DNA of 64,000 nucleotides from Paenibacillus sp. MAHUQ-63 (lineage in GTDB: Bacteria; Bacillota; Bacilli; Paenibacillales; NBRC-103111). Positions 34,149 to 43,565 of this stretch are shown piece after piece. Within the stretch, counting starts at the first letter, position 1. Every line of letters begins with the position of its first letter. Location of the stretch: NCBI RefSeq assembly GCF_028765165.1, contig NZ_JARADB010000003.1:975210-1039209 (forward strand). Direction: 5' to 3'. The position numbers and the translations under genes are program-made. The notes beneath the pieces are model-generated. The model ran no database searches. It was not told the origin of the DNA and saw nothing but the letters and a program-made list of their open reading frames with translations.

Positions 34149-36488
34149 TTAACTCATCTTCGCATTTTCCAATTGCTCACGGTATTTCCCTGGCGTAATG
34201 CCCTCGACTTTCTTAAATACCTTGGTCAAAACAATGTTGCTGGCATACCCGACTTGTAAGGCAACCTCTTGTACCGTTAAGCCCTCAGCCAACAGCCGCT
34301 TGGCATGTTCAACACGCATTTGAGTGATGGTATCGGTGATGTTCTCACCGCAATGTTTCTTATAGAAGGAGGAAATGTAGATAGGGCTAAGGTGCAGATA
34401 ATCCGCGATCATAGCCAAGCCCAGATTGTTGTTGCCATACTCTTCTTCAATAAAAGCAATGATTTTACGGTATAAAAGCTCACCATGATCGCTTCTATCC
34501 TCTTTAACCAGCCCGCATACTTCCAAGTAAGTGGACTTTATCTTCTCAAATGCTTGATCCATCGTGCCGGACTCTGCCCACACTTGATTCGGATCCATGT
34601 GCCAATGGGAGATTTGACTGTAGTCAATACGCAGGGCTTCCATAAGCTTGAACAGAATGCTTTGCAAATCAAGGAAAAACCACCGCCCCATCTCCGGTGA
34701 CAATTGGTTATGGTTAACATTCAATTCATACAGACTGTTCAGCAGCCTCTCTGTATTCTGATGGTCACCATGTTTGGTGTAATTGGTTAATTGAACCTCC
34801 AGATCCTTGGGGAAACGATAGAATATCGAATCCTTAGTTTTGACTTCATCATAATAGAGGATATCTTGTGACCCCCTAATTATCTTATAACTCAGGGCTA
34901 ACATGGCCTCGTCGTAGCACTTCGTCACCGAGCCGATCCCCTCGTGTCTCCCGCTAATGCCCAAAGAGATCCGGACTTTAAAACGTTCCCGCATCACATT
35001 CAACAGTCGTGACCCGAACTCATCGATACGCTGCCGGGTTTCAGCTGATTCATGATTGAAATTGAACAACACGACGATTCGATTCTTCTCCTCCTCGAAT
35101 TCATAGCCGTTACCGTCTAAGAGTTCGTTACTTAAATTAATCACAATAAAACGAAGCAAAATCCACTCCCGCTCCGTATCTTCCTTCATGAATCGGGCGC
35201 TGTCCTCAATATCGATAATCATCGTAGCAAACCATTCATATTGAAATTGCAGATTCAGCAAATCCAAATCATGAACCGTAATCGTTGAGGTATCGACCTG
35301 TCCACGAATCAGTCTGGATAAGAAATGTGAGCGGATCATCGGCAGCTGATGGGCCAGCTTATCCTCCAGCTCATTCTCTTTGCCGAATAAAGACTCTACA
35401 GTTTCACGTATGAGCTTGAGCTCATTATCCGGTTCAACCGATGGCTCTGTACGGCCTCGAGATATCATGGTGACCAACTCTCGGATGGGGGAGTAATGTC
35501 TTCGTGTTAAATAAACACAAAGAAATATGCCCAGCAGGAGACAGATCGCTACCGCAACAAGACTCCAGGCTTTGACTTGATCGACTTGCTTCAACACGAG
35601 GCTTTTGGGGAAGGCCGACAGGTAGATCCAATCATTCTCAGAGGATGTTGTATACGATATATACATCTCTTCCTTGTTTACGGTAGTAAGAAGCTCTCCC
35701 TTCTCGCCAGTAATCATCTCCTTGAATTGATCGTAGGGCACCTTGCCGTCAGAGGGCCCAATCAGCAGCTCTTTCTCCTTATTCAGTACATAGACCGCGC
35801 CTTGATGCAGTCCCTCCACCTCCTTCAGGAGATTCCTTATCTCATCTTCGTTAATTAGAATAACCAGGCTGCCTGCGCGCCGGTTATATTCTCCGAATGG
35901 AAGCGATTGGACAAACGTAATCATGTTTTCCGACTTCAGATTGCTCGTAGATAGGACAGTATGCATGTACGTTTTGTTGTGGTTGCCCAAAAGAATCTTA
36001 CTGCGGTAGTCGTCAAAGGTCATATCATTGTATTTGTATATGTTATCGAACAATGTGAAGGCATCCGTCTTCATTGAAGCCGTTAGAACCGTATCCGTAT
36101 TGCCGAAATACACGTACATGTCTTCGATAAATGTGTTATAGGCTTTATAACGAGTCAGTTCTTTCATAAATTCAATGAAGGCATAAACATCGCTGGATGA
36201 AGATTCCTCTCCCTGCTGCATCAACAGCTGCTGCTTCGGGTGAAAAGCGATCTGCCTCATTAGAAAGTCCACTTCCTGTGTTTTGCTGTTCACCACATAC
36301 TTCAATTGTTCCAGCATGACAGAGTTGGCTCTGTAGGCATTGCGCACCATGATATCTTCTATTTTCAAATAAACCACACTGCCGATCATAACCGGAATCA
36401 TAAAAACGAAGATAAATGAAAGGAGGAGGGTAACAAACACGCTCTTTCTCTTCATCCATTTGCCAAATAAACCTTGATCTTTACTCAT
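34149..36488 (-). CDS. Membrane-bound AraC-type regulator with Cache-like sensor
   Basis: 779 residues. One membrane helix at about 18-42, an extracellular Cache-like domain to about 300, a second helix at about 305-327, a long cytoplasmic linker and a C-terminal AraC double HTH (LAMIADYLHLSPIYISSFYKK...VQEVALQVGYASNIVLTKVF). This one-component design senses an extracellular signal and binds DNA directly, without a kinase. It lies just before the importer/GH2 operon (162-bp gap) and most likely activates it. GAGGGAG before the ATG. Confidence 0.9.
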   Translation of the reverse strand: MSKDQGLFGKWMKRKSVFVTLLLSFIFVFMIPVMIGSVVYLKIEDIMVRNAYRANSVMLEQLKYVVNSKTQEVDFLMRQIAFHPKQQLLMQQGEESSSSDVYAFIEFMKELTRYKAYNTFIEDMYVYFGNTDTVLTASMKTDAFTLFDNIYKYNDMTFDDYRSKILLGNHNKTYMHTVLSTSNLKSENMITFVQSLPFGEYNRRAGSLVILINEDEIRNLLKEVEGLHQGAVYVLNKEKELLIGPSDGKVPYDQFKEMITGEKGELLTTVNKEEMYISYTTSSENDWIYLSAFPKSLVLKQVDQVKAWSLVAVAICLLLGIFLCVYLTRRHYSPIRELVTMISRGRTEPSVEPDNELKLIRETVESLFGKENELEDKLAHQLPMIRSHFLSRLIRGQVDTSTITVHDLDLLNLQFQYEWFATMIIDIEDSARFMKEDTEREWILLRFIVINLSNELLDGNGYEFEEEKNRIVVLFNFNHESAETRQRIDEFGSRLLNVMRERFKVRISLGISGRHEGIGSVTKCYDEAMLALSYKIIRGSQDILYYDEVKTKDSIFYRFPKDLEVQLTNYTKHGDHQNTERLLNSLYELNVNHNQLSPEMGRWFFLDLQSILFKLMEALRIDYSQISHWHMDPNQVWAESGTMDQAFEKIKSTYLEVCGLVKEDRSDHGELLYRKIIAFIEEEYGNNNLGLAMIADYLHLSPIYISSFYKKHCGENITDTITQMRVEHAKRLLAEGLTVQEVALQVGYASNIVLTKVFKKVEGITPGKYREQLENAKMS

Positions 36489-36617
36489 TCAAGATCTCCC
36501 TCTCAAAGGTCGTTGCTTAGAAAGCTCGAATGTCATTATACCACAGCCCTAATTGCTTCCCATTAACCGTTTTCAAGATCGATTAACCGGATTCAAGATT
36601 CACTTTAACCCTACATC

Positions 36618-36646
36618 AAAAAACCGGAACCCCATCGGAGTCCCGG
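36618..36646 (-). terminator. Terminator behind the 36665-36892 remnant
   Basis: Imperfect 10-bp stem (CCGGGACTCC / GGGGTTCCGG on the minus strand) followed by six T. It marks the end of a minus-strand unit other than the AraC gene. Confidence 0.7.
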
Positions 36647-36664
36647 CCCTCATCTAGCGCTGTA

Positions 36665-36892
36665 TCAAACCTGCAAAGCTTTGCGCAGTAACCCGTTCAA
36701 TGTCGCCACATCCATGCAGAGCCCCGGACCTGTCGGCGCATAGATGACGCCGTTCTTGGACTCCTTCGGCGGAGAGAACAGAAACCCGGTCGTCTTGACG
36801 CCTGACTTGTCTTCCTGGAACTTGGCAGGTTCGCGGATAAGAGAGAGGCCCGTTTTACGCAGGCATCCACCGTCGATGCAATGAAACTGCAA
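36665..36892 (-). pseudogene. Unrecognised remnant of a coding sequence
   Basis: A 75-codon minus-strand frame (from MQFHCIDGG to LLRKALQV) with protein-like codon use in its second half (KTTGFLFSPPKESKNGVIYAPTG) but no ribosome site for its ATG, and an overlapping frame of similar size. It ends 19 bp before a good terminator. I read it as the 3' end of a lost gene. Family not recognised; a genuine small gene is possible but less likely. Confidence 0.35.
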
Positions 36893-36914
36893 TGAGGGTC
36901 TTTTTCATATCCGG

Positions 36915-37094
36915 TCAACAAATACACTTCAATTTTGCTTGCTTTAATATAAATTTTTGATATAGCAAAATGTATCTATCCAAAAGCTGACTTACCGAAA
37001 CTACTTTCTCATGTGTAAGACTCCCGTTTATTAAAACTTGATTTATCATTTCAGTTCTTAAGGTTTCAATTTTTTCTTGAAGAATAGATTCCAT
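36915..37094 (-). CDS. Spo0E-like aspartyl-phosphate phosphatase
   Basis: A small gene of 59 residues. It forms two helices, LQEKIETLRTEMINQVL and VVSVSQLLDRYILLYQKFIL, with the Spo0E signature S35-Q36-L-L-D39. Proteins of this family remove the phosphate from Spo0A and hold back sporulation. GGAG lies nine bases before the ATG, and the stop is TGA at 36915-36917. Base use is more AT-rich than the remnant behind it. No partner genes. Confidence 0.8.
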   Translation of the reverse strand: MESILQEKIETLRTEMINQVLINGSLTHEKVVSVSQLLDRYILLYQKFILKQAKLKCIC

Positions 37095-37314
37095 AATATC
37101 ATTCTCCGTTCTATATCTTATTTCGAAAGTTAATTAAGTAACTACTTGTAATAAGATATTAGCCTAAGTCCATTAGGAAAATATTAGGAATCTATTGAAG
37201 AAGTATTTATCTCCGGACGATTCTGACCGATCGTGCCGATCGAGATCGGATCCTGGGGATCCATTTTCTTTTGTAACTTGCAGTATTCTGAAAAATATTG
37301 TTCTCACAAATAAA
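37095..37314. other. Intergenic stretch without gene
   Basis: AT-rich region before the Spo0E-like gene. It probably holds that gene's promoter, but I cannot define one. No reading frame supported. Confidence 0.5.
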
Positions 37315-37353
37315 AAGAAACGGGCTAACACAATGCGTGATAGCCCGTTTCTT
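37315..37353 (-). terminator. Terminator at the end of the 37-62 kb locus
   Basis: Perfect 13-bp arms AAGAAACGGGCTA / TAGCCCGTTTCTT with a 13-base loop and a T-rich tail on the minus strand, about 75 bp behind the kinase stop. Confidence 0.85.
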
Positions 37354-37425
37354 AATCGATAGATTTCACAATTCGAATCACGCTACCGCCATCCACCCTC
37401 GATTTCGATACTGTCGACTAGGTGA

Positions 37426-39246
37426 CTAAATAGCTTGATCCGGCAATGCCGGCATCACCATCGTCATCTTCGTTCCTCGTTCAAACTTGCTTTCAATTCT
37501 AAGACCGTACTGCTCGCCATAAACCATTTGAATTCTGCGGTGGACGTTCAAAACACCGATTCCGCCTTTTTTCCCCGCCTCATCCGCTTCGCCGTCCGCC
37601 AGCCTGTTGGCGTTCAGTTTCTCTTGCAGCTGCGCTAGCTGCACCTCTGACATGCCCGCTCCGTTATCCTCAACGGAAATCCAGAAAATCCCTTCGCTGA
37701 CACCTCCGTCAATCCGCACAAAATGGTAATCCTCCAAGCCGTCCGGGAATGCATGCTGGAAAACGTTCTCAACGAGCGGCTGCAGCGTCAGGCGAACCAT
37801 AACATGCAGCAGATATTCCGGGCGGATAGCGACATCGATTTCGAAATCCCGGCCGATGCGATGCTTCAACACGACCAAATAATACAGGACATGCTTTAAC
37901 TCGTTGGCCACAGTAATTTCTTCGAGATTTGTCTGGACGGAATATCGCAGCATATAAGCAAGCGCCTTTACAATTTCAGAGATTTCCTCGGAGTCTTGAA
38001 TGGTGGCGTAACATACGATTGTCTCCAACGTGTTGTACATAAAATGCGGATTGATTTGCAGCTGCAGCGATTGAAACTCGGCTTTTTGGCGCTCCATCTT
38101 GATTTCAGTATTGCTCAGCTCCACTTGGACGACGCGGTCCACAGCATCAGAGAGCCTCTTCACCATCTGGTTGTATCGGACCATGAGCTCAACAATCTCA
38201 TCCCGATGAGGCGGGAGAGGTATGGTAGCCCAATTCCCTTTCTCCGTCTCACGCATGCCTGTTTTCAGGGTTTGAATCGGCTTGGCAATAGATTTACCGA
38301 ACCTGTAAGCCAGCAGGATCGCCAAGACCAATGTAAAAAGACCAACGACCAGCGTGGTCGAACGAATGTTCGAAAGCGGCTTGCGCAGCTCGCGTACCGG
38401 CATGGAAACGACAAGCTGCCAATCGGAATAATCCGATTGGCGGGCCACATATCTTCGTTCATCTCCCTCGCTGTTATCCGTAAAGGAACTTGAGCCGGCT
38501 TGGTTGAGCTTCTGGAAGAACGCCTGCGGCACATCCGAGCCGACTTTACGCCCGTCAGGGTGATAAATGAAGCGTCCTTTATCATCAATGATAAACAGAT
38601 ACCCGTACTTTCCTAGATCAATGCCTTTCCACAGCGCGGACAGATCCGCTGAACGCATCTCAATCGCGAGCAAGCCGGATAGCTCCGGGGAAGTATAGCC
38701 GCGAATACGTCGGACCAGCGTCAGCATTTGATTATCCTGACCTTCAATAATCGTGTGGTTGAGAATGCTTAACTTCCCATCCGCAGTCGTGTTCGCAAGG
38801 AAATATTCCCGTTGTCTTTGAACATCCTCGGCACCGAAGGACATCTCAGTGACATTGTTATAATAGTAAACGGCATTCTTCTTATCGCTAATTAAGTAGA
38901 CGGCTGCCAATTTGGGATTCCGTATGAATAACGGGTCGACACTAAATTCCCGGATCGTTTTCCGATAGGTGTAATAATCGTACTCTTCTCTTGTGGCGGG
39001 CAGGTCAATGAACTCCATGATCTGCCTGTTCGTCAGCAGCGAAACGATGGAACGTTCATAGTCATTCAAATATAGATCCGTATGATGAACCGCGTTTCCG
39101 ACAATCTGATTCATCTGGTTCTCGACCATGTCTTCCAGCTCACCCGACGTAATAATGTACGAAAAAAAACCGACGCAGCTCAGTGAAACGATAATCACGA
39201 TTAGGAAATATACGAATATTTTCTTCGTAAAGCCTCTGATTTTCAT
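37426..39246 (-). CDS. YesM-type sensor histidine kinase
   Basis: 606 residues: membrane helix at about 8-30, extracellular dCache-like sensor to about 285, second helix at about 293-315, HAMP, His-kinase segment with LQINPHFMYNTLETIVCYA, and HATPase domain (VENVFQHAFPDG, GGIGVLNVHRRIQMVYG). The start overlaps the response-regulator stop (ATGA, 39243-39246). Last gene of the long minus-strand locus, and the likely signal receiver for its substrate. Confidence 0.93.
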   Translation of the reverse strand: MKIRGFTKKIFVYFLIVIIVSLSCVGFFSYIITSGELEDMVENQMNQIVGNAVHHTDLYLNDYERSIVSLLTNRQIMEFIDLPATREEYDYYTYRKTIREFSVDPLFIRNPKLAAVYLISDKKNAVYYYNNVTEMSFGAEDVQRQREYFLANTTADGKLSILNHTIIEGQDNQMLTLVRRIRGYTSPELSGLLAIEMRSADLSALWKGIDLGKYGYLFIIDDKGRFIYHPDGRKVGSDVPQAFFQKLNQAGSSSFTDNSEGDERRYVARQSDYSDWQLVVSMPVRELRKPLSNIRSTTLVVGLFTLVLAILLAYRFGKSIAKPIQTLKTGMRETEKGNWATIPLPPHRDEIVELMVRYNQMVKRLSDAVDRVVQVELSNTEIKMERQKAEFQSLQLQINPHFMYNTLETIVCYATIQDSEEISEIVKALAYMLRYSVQTNLEEITVANELKHVLYYLVVLKHRIGRDFEIDVAIRPEYLLHVMVRLTLQPLVENVFQHAFPDGLEDYHFVRIDGGVSEGIFWISVEDNGAGMSEVQLAQLQEKLNANRLADGEADEAGKKGGIGVLNVHRRIQMVYGEQYGLRIESKFERGTKMTMVMPALPDQAI

Positions 39247-40262
39247 TTAATACCCAATCTGGCGCGGTACTCGGACGGGGAGACGCCGACTATTTTCTTG
39301 AACGTTTTCGTGAAATGCGGATAGTCGTCATACCCGACCTCGGCGGCAACGTCAACAATTCGCACATGCGGAATCTCCAGCATTTCTTTCGCTTTTCCCA
39401 TCCGCTTGTTAATCCGGTATTGAACAAAGGTCTCTTGGGTAATTTTTTTGAAAAGCGAGCTGAAATACGTCGGCGTCAGTCCCACCATAGCCGCCACTTC
39501 GTCCAGCGAGATATCCTCGGACAGCCTGCTGTCGATATACGCTTTAGCCTCCTCCATCGGATCCTTGAAATTGCCGCTCCGGACGGCATGAAGCTCGTTA
39601 ATCATGTGCAGAAGACTTTTCTCGAACGCATCCAGCGCTTCTTTCACCGTACCTGCCTGCTGATGAGCGGAGAAGCCGGCTGGTGAGTAATTACGGGAAT
39701 GGAAGCGTTTCACAAGCATCGCATGACAATCGTTGAACAGCTCTTTGAGCTGAGCTAACGACAATTTCGCAGACAAGCAGTATTCGCGCCAACGCACGAT
39801 CAGGCCGGCGATCTCCTCCGTTTGCAGAGCCCAGATCTGCTCCTCCATCTGATCGATCCACTCGATGTACCGCGAGGGCGGCATATAGCTGCTGGCAGGC
39901 TTCTTGATCAACTGGTCCAGCATGTCGTGCAGATCGGATTTCGTAGCCGGTTTCAGCAGATAATGTCTGACACCGTAATTCATACTCTTCTGCGCATATT
40001 CAAAATCATTGTAGCCGGATATAACCACCGTCTTGATATGAGGAAAGTCCTCATGAATAATTCGGCATAACTCGAGTCCATCCATTTTGGGCATCCGAAC
40101 ATCGGTCAGCACGAGGTCCGGCTCCGATACCCGAATAAGCTCCAAAGCCGCTTCGCCGTTCTCAGCCGTCTGAACTTTGGTGAAGGCGGGGGTGTACAGC
40201 TCCGCCATCTTCACCATGCCTCTGCGAATAACCGGTTCATCGTCTACGATCAGTACATGCAT
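39243..40262 (-). CDS. YesN-type response regulator, short form
   Basis: 339 residues: receiver domain with DDE, the phospho-acceptor in LVLTDVRMPKMDG and Lys in LLKPAT; a short linker; and an AraC double HTH (LDEVAAMVGLTPTYFSSLFKK...IVDVAAEVGYDDYPHFTKTFKK). It is the best candidate for the protein that binds the motif shared by four promoters of this locus (45209, 47187, 55340, 61959), since it is the only DNA-binding regulator encoded in it. This link is an inference. Confidence 0.93.
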   Translation of the reverse strand: MHVLIVDDEPVIRRGMVKMAELYTPAFTKVQTAENGEAALELIRVSEPDLVLTDVRMPKMDGLELCRIIHEDFPHIKTVVISGYNDFEYAQKSMNYGVRHYLLKPATKSDLHDMLDQLIKKPASSYMPPSRYIEWIDQMEEQIWALQTEEIAGLIVRWREYCLSAKLSLAQLKELFNDCHAMLVKRFHSRNYSPAGFSAHQQAGTVKEALDAFEKSLLHMINELHAVRSGNFKDPMEEAKAYIDSRLSEDISLDEVAAMVGLTPTYFSSLFKKITQETFVQYRINKRMGKAKEMLEIPHVRIVDVAAEVGYDDYPHFTKTFKKIVGVSPSEYRARLGIK

Positions 40263-40353
40263 GTCCAGACCCCCTTATGCTGCTAAGTGCTCTAGTCCAA
40301 TTATGATAACTCAGTGCATCAGGTTCATCAACCAATAAATCCGCATGGTTTCC

Positions 40354-42480
40354 TTAGTCTTCCAAACGAGTTTGCGCGAATCTCCATCCGATAGCCGGCA
40401 ACGAAGCCGGCAACGCCCCGTTCCCCTCGATTGTACCGGCATAATGGCCTTCTTCATCATGCGTAACCGACGCTTGCCACCAGGTGCAGATCCCCTTCTC
40501 ATAATCAAAGGTGTCGCCATCATCCTCGTAGAGCAGTCCCGTACCCGGCTCGTCTCCGAAATGCACGAATTCGATCTCGCCGAAAGCCCCTGAAGCCGGA
40601 ACGTGCGGCAGAGGAGCCATCGTAGGAATAACGGAGCCGCTTCTCACAAAAATAGGCATGGTTTCCAAGCCGGCCCGAACGCGGATGACGCTGCCACCGG
40701 TGTACCGCTCCCCGGTCTCCAGTCCGTACCAGATGCCGGCTGGCAGCAGCACTTCGCGCTCCGTCTCGCCTTCCACCAGCGGAGCCGCCAGCAGCAGGTC
40801 GCCGATCATGTACTGATCGTCCCATTCCTTCACGACCTTCTTCCCGTAGGCTGCATCCGTAGTGTTCAGCTGCTGAGTCTCGTCGTTGGCGCCGCTTGCC
40901 TCAGCCGCAGCAATTTCCGCCGGCGACATGACGAAAGGCATCGCCCGGAACGGCGGAATCCCCTTCTCTCGGTAGACGGCGAACGCCGTGTACAAATAAG
41001 GCAGCAGCCTCATCCGCAGCTTGATGTAATGCCGGACAATCGCTTCCACTTCGGGGAACGACCACGGCTTAGTACCGTCTCCCCAGGCATTCAGCATGGC
41101 CAGCGGGGAGAAGCATACCGTCTGCATGCGCCTTACCCAATCTTCAGCATTCCTCGCCCGGCGAACCTCCGGCGTCCACAGCAAGCCGCTGAAAGAAGAG
41201 CTGCACAGAGCGCGGATGAATTGCTTGTGATCATACAAATCGGAGTACAGCACATACGGCATTGTAGATGCCGCTGCATTCGAAGCCCGAACCAGCCCGT
41301 ACGTCCGGCGGTTTCGGCTGCGGAAGAGATCCGCCGTCATTTTCTGAAACATCAAGCCATACATCTGCCTCATCTGCTCCCCGTCCATGCCGGAGGGGAA
41401 TTGGGCGTGTGCCGGGAACATCCAGGAATTATTGGTTAATTCACTGCCGTCGCATTCATCCAGCTTATATCCGGACACACCGATATTCACATGCTGATCG
41501 CCGTGCTGGTTCTTGTATAAGTCCGCTGCCTCCGGCAGCGAATAATCCGGGGCAAGCCCTCCCCATACCGTATGGCTGCCGGAGAGCGGCTGCAGCGCCG
41601 CATACAACTCGCTCTCCGGCGAGACGTACGGATGCTCCCAGAGATTGACGCGGAAGCCTTGATCCCCCAGCTGTTTCACAAAGCCCGCAGGGTCGGGAAA
41701 CCGCGCCTTCTCCCATTCGTAGCTGACCGGATAGCTGCGGCTGTGCCACCCCGGTTCCAGTCCGATCACATCGCAGGGGATATCGTGAAGCCGGAACCGA
41801 GCGGCCTCTTCCAGCACTAACTTATCGGTGTACAGCGTCGGGACGCGATGCCAGAAGCCAAGCCCCCACTTAGGCGGCAGGACACCGCCACCGCATAACA
41901 AATTATATCTGGCCACCACATCGGCCAGCGTCGGACCTCCGATCACATAGACAGCTGCGCCTTCAGCCGGCAGGCGGATTTCCACCCGGGAGGCAACCGG
42001 CGTCGCCTTCCAGCCGCGATCCGTATTCCGGTCGCGAATGTGTTCGTGATGCGTATCCTTCTGCTTCAAGGTGGAGCCGCAATACATCGTCACGATGCGG
42101 GACGTATCCACCCAGACACCATACCCCTGATCGCTTACATAGAAGGGAACGGGCGCATGCGTTTCGCCGGTATCCTGTTTCGGATCGCTGTTGACACGCA
42201 AATACCGCGTTCTGCCCCGCTGGTTCATCCGCAGAAGCTGAAGGCCCGTGCCATAGAGCTTCTCCGTAGGGTTCAGCGGGAAGGAAAGGATGATACTTCC
42301 GTTTGCTTCCTCCAGATGGACACAGTCCCAGCCGAAAGGCGGTTGAACCTGAGGCATTAGCTGCAAAGCTTCGTTGTTAGGCGAGACGCCCATCCAAGAT
42401 AGGGGAGTGATCCCCTGAGGCTGTTGTATCGTCAAGCGCCAAACACCCGGCGCATTCTGTTCCCAATTTGCACTTGTCAT
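40354..42480 (-). CDS. Glycoside hydrolase family 31 (alpha-glycosidase)
   Basis: 708 residues: N-terminal beta domain (1-200), TIM barrel (about 200-520) and C-terminal beta domains. The nucleophile is D341 in GYKLDECD and the acid/base is probably D414 in YSDLYDHKQF. Other family marks are GLGFWHRVPTLY and IPCDVIGLEPGWH. Candidate activities are alpha-xylosidase, alpha-glucosidase or alpha-galactosidase; the sugar cannot be assigned. No signal peptide, so it acts inside the cell. It starts 18 bp behind the oxidoreductase stop. Confidence 0.88.
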   Translation of the reverse strand: MTSANWEQNAPGVWRLTIQQPQGITPLSWMGVSPNNEALQLMPQVQPPFGWDCVHLEEANGSIILSFPLNPTEKLYGTGLQLLRMNQRGRTRYLRVNSDPKQDTGETHAPVPFYVSDQGYGVWVDTSRIVTMYCGSTLKQKDTHHEHIRDRNTDRGWKATPVASRVEIRLPAEGAAVYVIGGPTLADVVARYNLLCGGGVLPPKWGLGFWHRVPTLYTDKLVLEEAARFRLHDIPCDVIGLEPGWHSRSYPVSYEWEKARFPDPAGFVKQLGDQGFRVNLWEHPYVSPESELYAALQPLSGSHTVWGGLAPDYSLPEAADLYKNQHGDQHVNIGVSGYKLDECDGSELTNNSWMFPAHAQFPSGMDGEQMRQMYGLMFQKMTADLFRSRNRRTYGLVRASNAAASTMPYVLYSDLYDHKQFIRALCSSSFSGLLWTPEVRRARNAEDWVRRMQTVCFSPLAMLNAWGDGTKPWSFPEVEAIVRHYIKLRMRLLPYLYTAFAVYREKGIPPFRAMPFVMSPAEIAAAEASGANDETQQLNTTDAAYGKKVVKEWDDQYMIGDLLLAAPLVEGETEREVLLPAGIWYGLETGERYTGGSVIRVRAGLETMPIFVRSGSVIPTMAPLPHVPASGAFGEIEFVHFGDEPGTGLLYEDDGDTFDYEKGICTWWQASVTHDEEGHYAGTIEGNGALPASLPAIGWRFAQTRLED

Positions 42481-42498
42481 GCTTCAATCTCCATTTCG

Positions 42499-43461
42499 CT
42501 ATAGTGTCGGAACCTGAATCATTTGAGCTTGACCGGATTCGCTTGCCAGCTTGGCATAATGCACAAGGGCCTGCGTCTTCAAATAATCTCTGCCGCTTGT
42601 TTCGGCTTCGCGTCCCTCCTGAAGAGAACGCAGAAACTCCGCCAAAGTATCCGTTTCATCCACACCGCTATAATCGTTGACTAGCTTCGTCTCTCCGTTC
42701 CGAATGACACGGATTTCCTTATCCACAACCTCAATGGCCCCTTCAGTACCCTCAATTCTCCAGTTGCCGCTCCATGGCGTTTCCGTTCCTCTTGATGAAA
42801 TCGATGCTTGATAGGACGCTGTGATGCCGTTCTCCATTTCAAGGAACGCATAAGCATTAATTACTGCCCCTTCTTCGAGCCAAGCGTTGTTCGGATTGTA
42901 TAACTTGGCCTGAACGGATACGCCTTCATATCCGCTGAAATAACGCAATAAATCAAAATGATGAACACCGATGTCGTCTAAAATGCTAACCGTATACTTC
43001 CGGCTTACGTGATGGTATCTGTAAAACTGCACGTCCATGGAAGACAAGGTGCCGATAACCCCTTCGTCCAGAAGCTGCTTCACTTTACGGATATACGGCA
43101 TTCTCCGGTAGTTCTCGGCAATCATGAAAGGGATCTTCTCCCGCTGTGCCCTCGCTACGACCTCTACCGATTCCCGATAGTCGAAGGAAATCGGCTTCTC
43201 GCACAAGACCGCCAGTTGATGGTCAAATGCCGCTTGATTCACCGCCGTGTGCATCATCGGAGAGGTCACATTGACCAGGAAATCCGCAGGTACCTGCTCC
43301 AAGGCCTCCTTCAGCGATGTATAGAAGGGATACGGATCATCCTGCATTTTCTCCTTCATGGCCGGGTCCACCTCCACAACGGCCGCTAACAACCCTTGAG
43401 CACGAAGCCTTTTATACCAGCTATACCCTGCGGAACCCAACCCAACCAATATGGCTTTCAC
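42499..43461 (-). CDS. Gfo/Idh/MocA family oxidoreductase
   Basis: About 320 residues: N-terminal Rossmann fold (AILVGLGSAGYSWY) and the family E-K-P (LCEKPISFDY), whose Lys takes part in catalysis. It oxidises or reduces a sugar or sugar acid with NAD(P). The frame is open for 49 codons further upstream, but that part is not protein-like. AAGGAGG lies about ten bases before the GTG at 43461, which fits the start MKAILVG, so I choose it. It lies between the binding lipoprotein and GH31 in the operon. Confidence 0.88.
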   Translation of the reverse strand: MKAILVGLGSAGYSWYKRLRAQGLLAAVVEVDPAMKEKMQDDPYPFYTSLKEALEQVPADFLVNVTSPMMHTAVNQAAFDHQLAVLCEKPISFDYRESVEVVARAQREKIPFMIAENYRRMPYIRKVKQLLDEGVIGTLSSMDVQFYRYHHVSRKYTVSILDDIGVHHFDLLRYFSGYEGVSVQAKLYNPNNAWLEEGAVINAYAFLEMENGITASYQASISSRGTETPWSGNWRIEGTEGAIEVVDKEIRVIRNGETKLVNDYSGVDETDTLAEFLRSLQEGREAETSGRDYLKTQALVHYAKLASESGQAQMIQVPTL

Positions 43462-43505
43462 GTGCAAACTACCTCCTTGTAAATCTTGTATATTTATCAA
43501 AAGAA

Positions 43506-43548
43506 GAGAGTATCCAGCAGCAGATTGATCTGCAAAAAGGGTACTCTC
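43506..43548 (-). terminator. Hairpin between binding-protein and oxidoreductase genes
   Basis: Outer arms GAGAGTA / TACTCTC (43506-43512, 43542-43548) with an inner GCAGAT / ATCTGC stem. No long T run, so it is more likely an RNA-stabilising or attenuating hairpin than a full terminator. It lies 17 bp behind the lipoprotein stop. Confidence 0.5.
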
Positions 43549-43565
43549 CCAATAAAATGACCTTC

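Noticed and set aside
36697..36927. Second small minus-strand frame overlapping the 36665-36892 remnant (MYLLTGYEKD)
   Set aside because: Low-complexity Ser/Arg-rich translation and overlap with the Spo0E-like gene end; no support as a gene.
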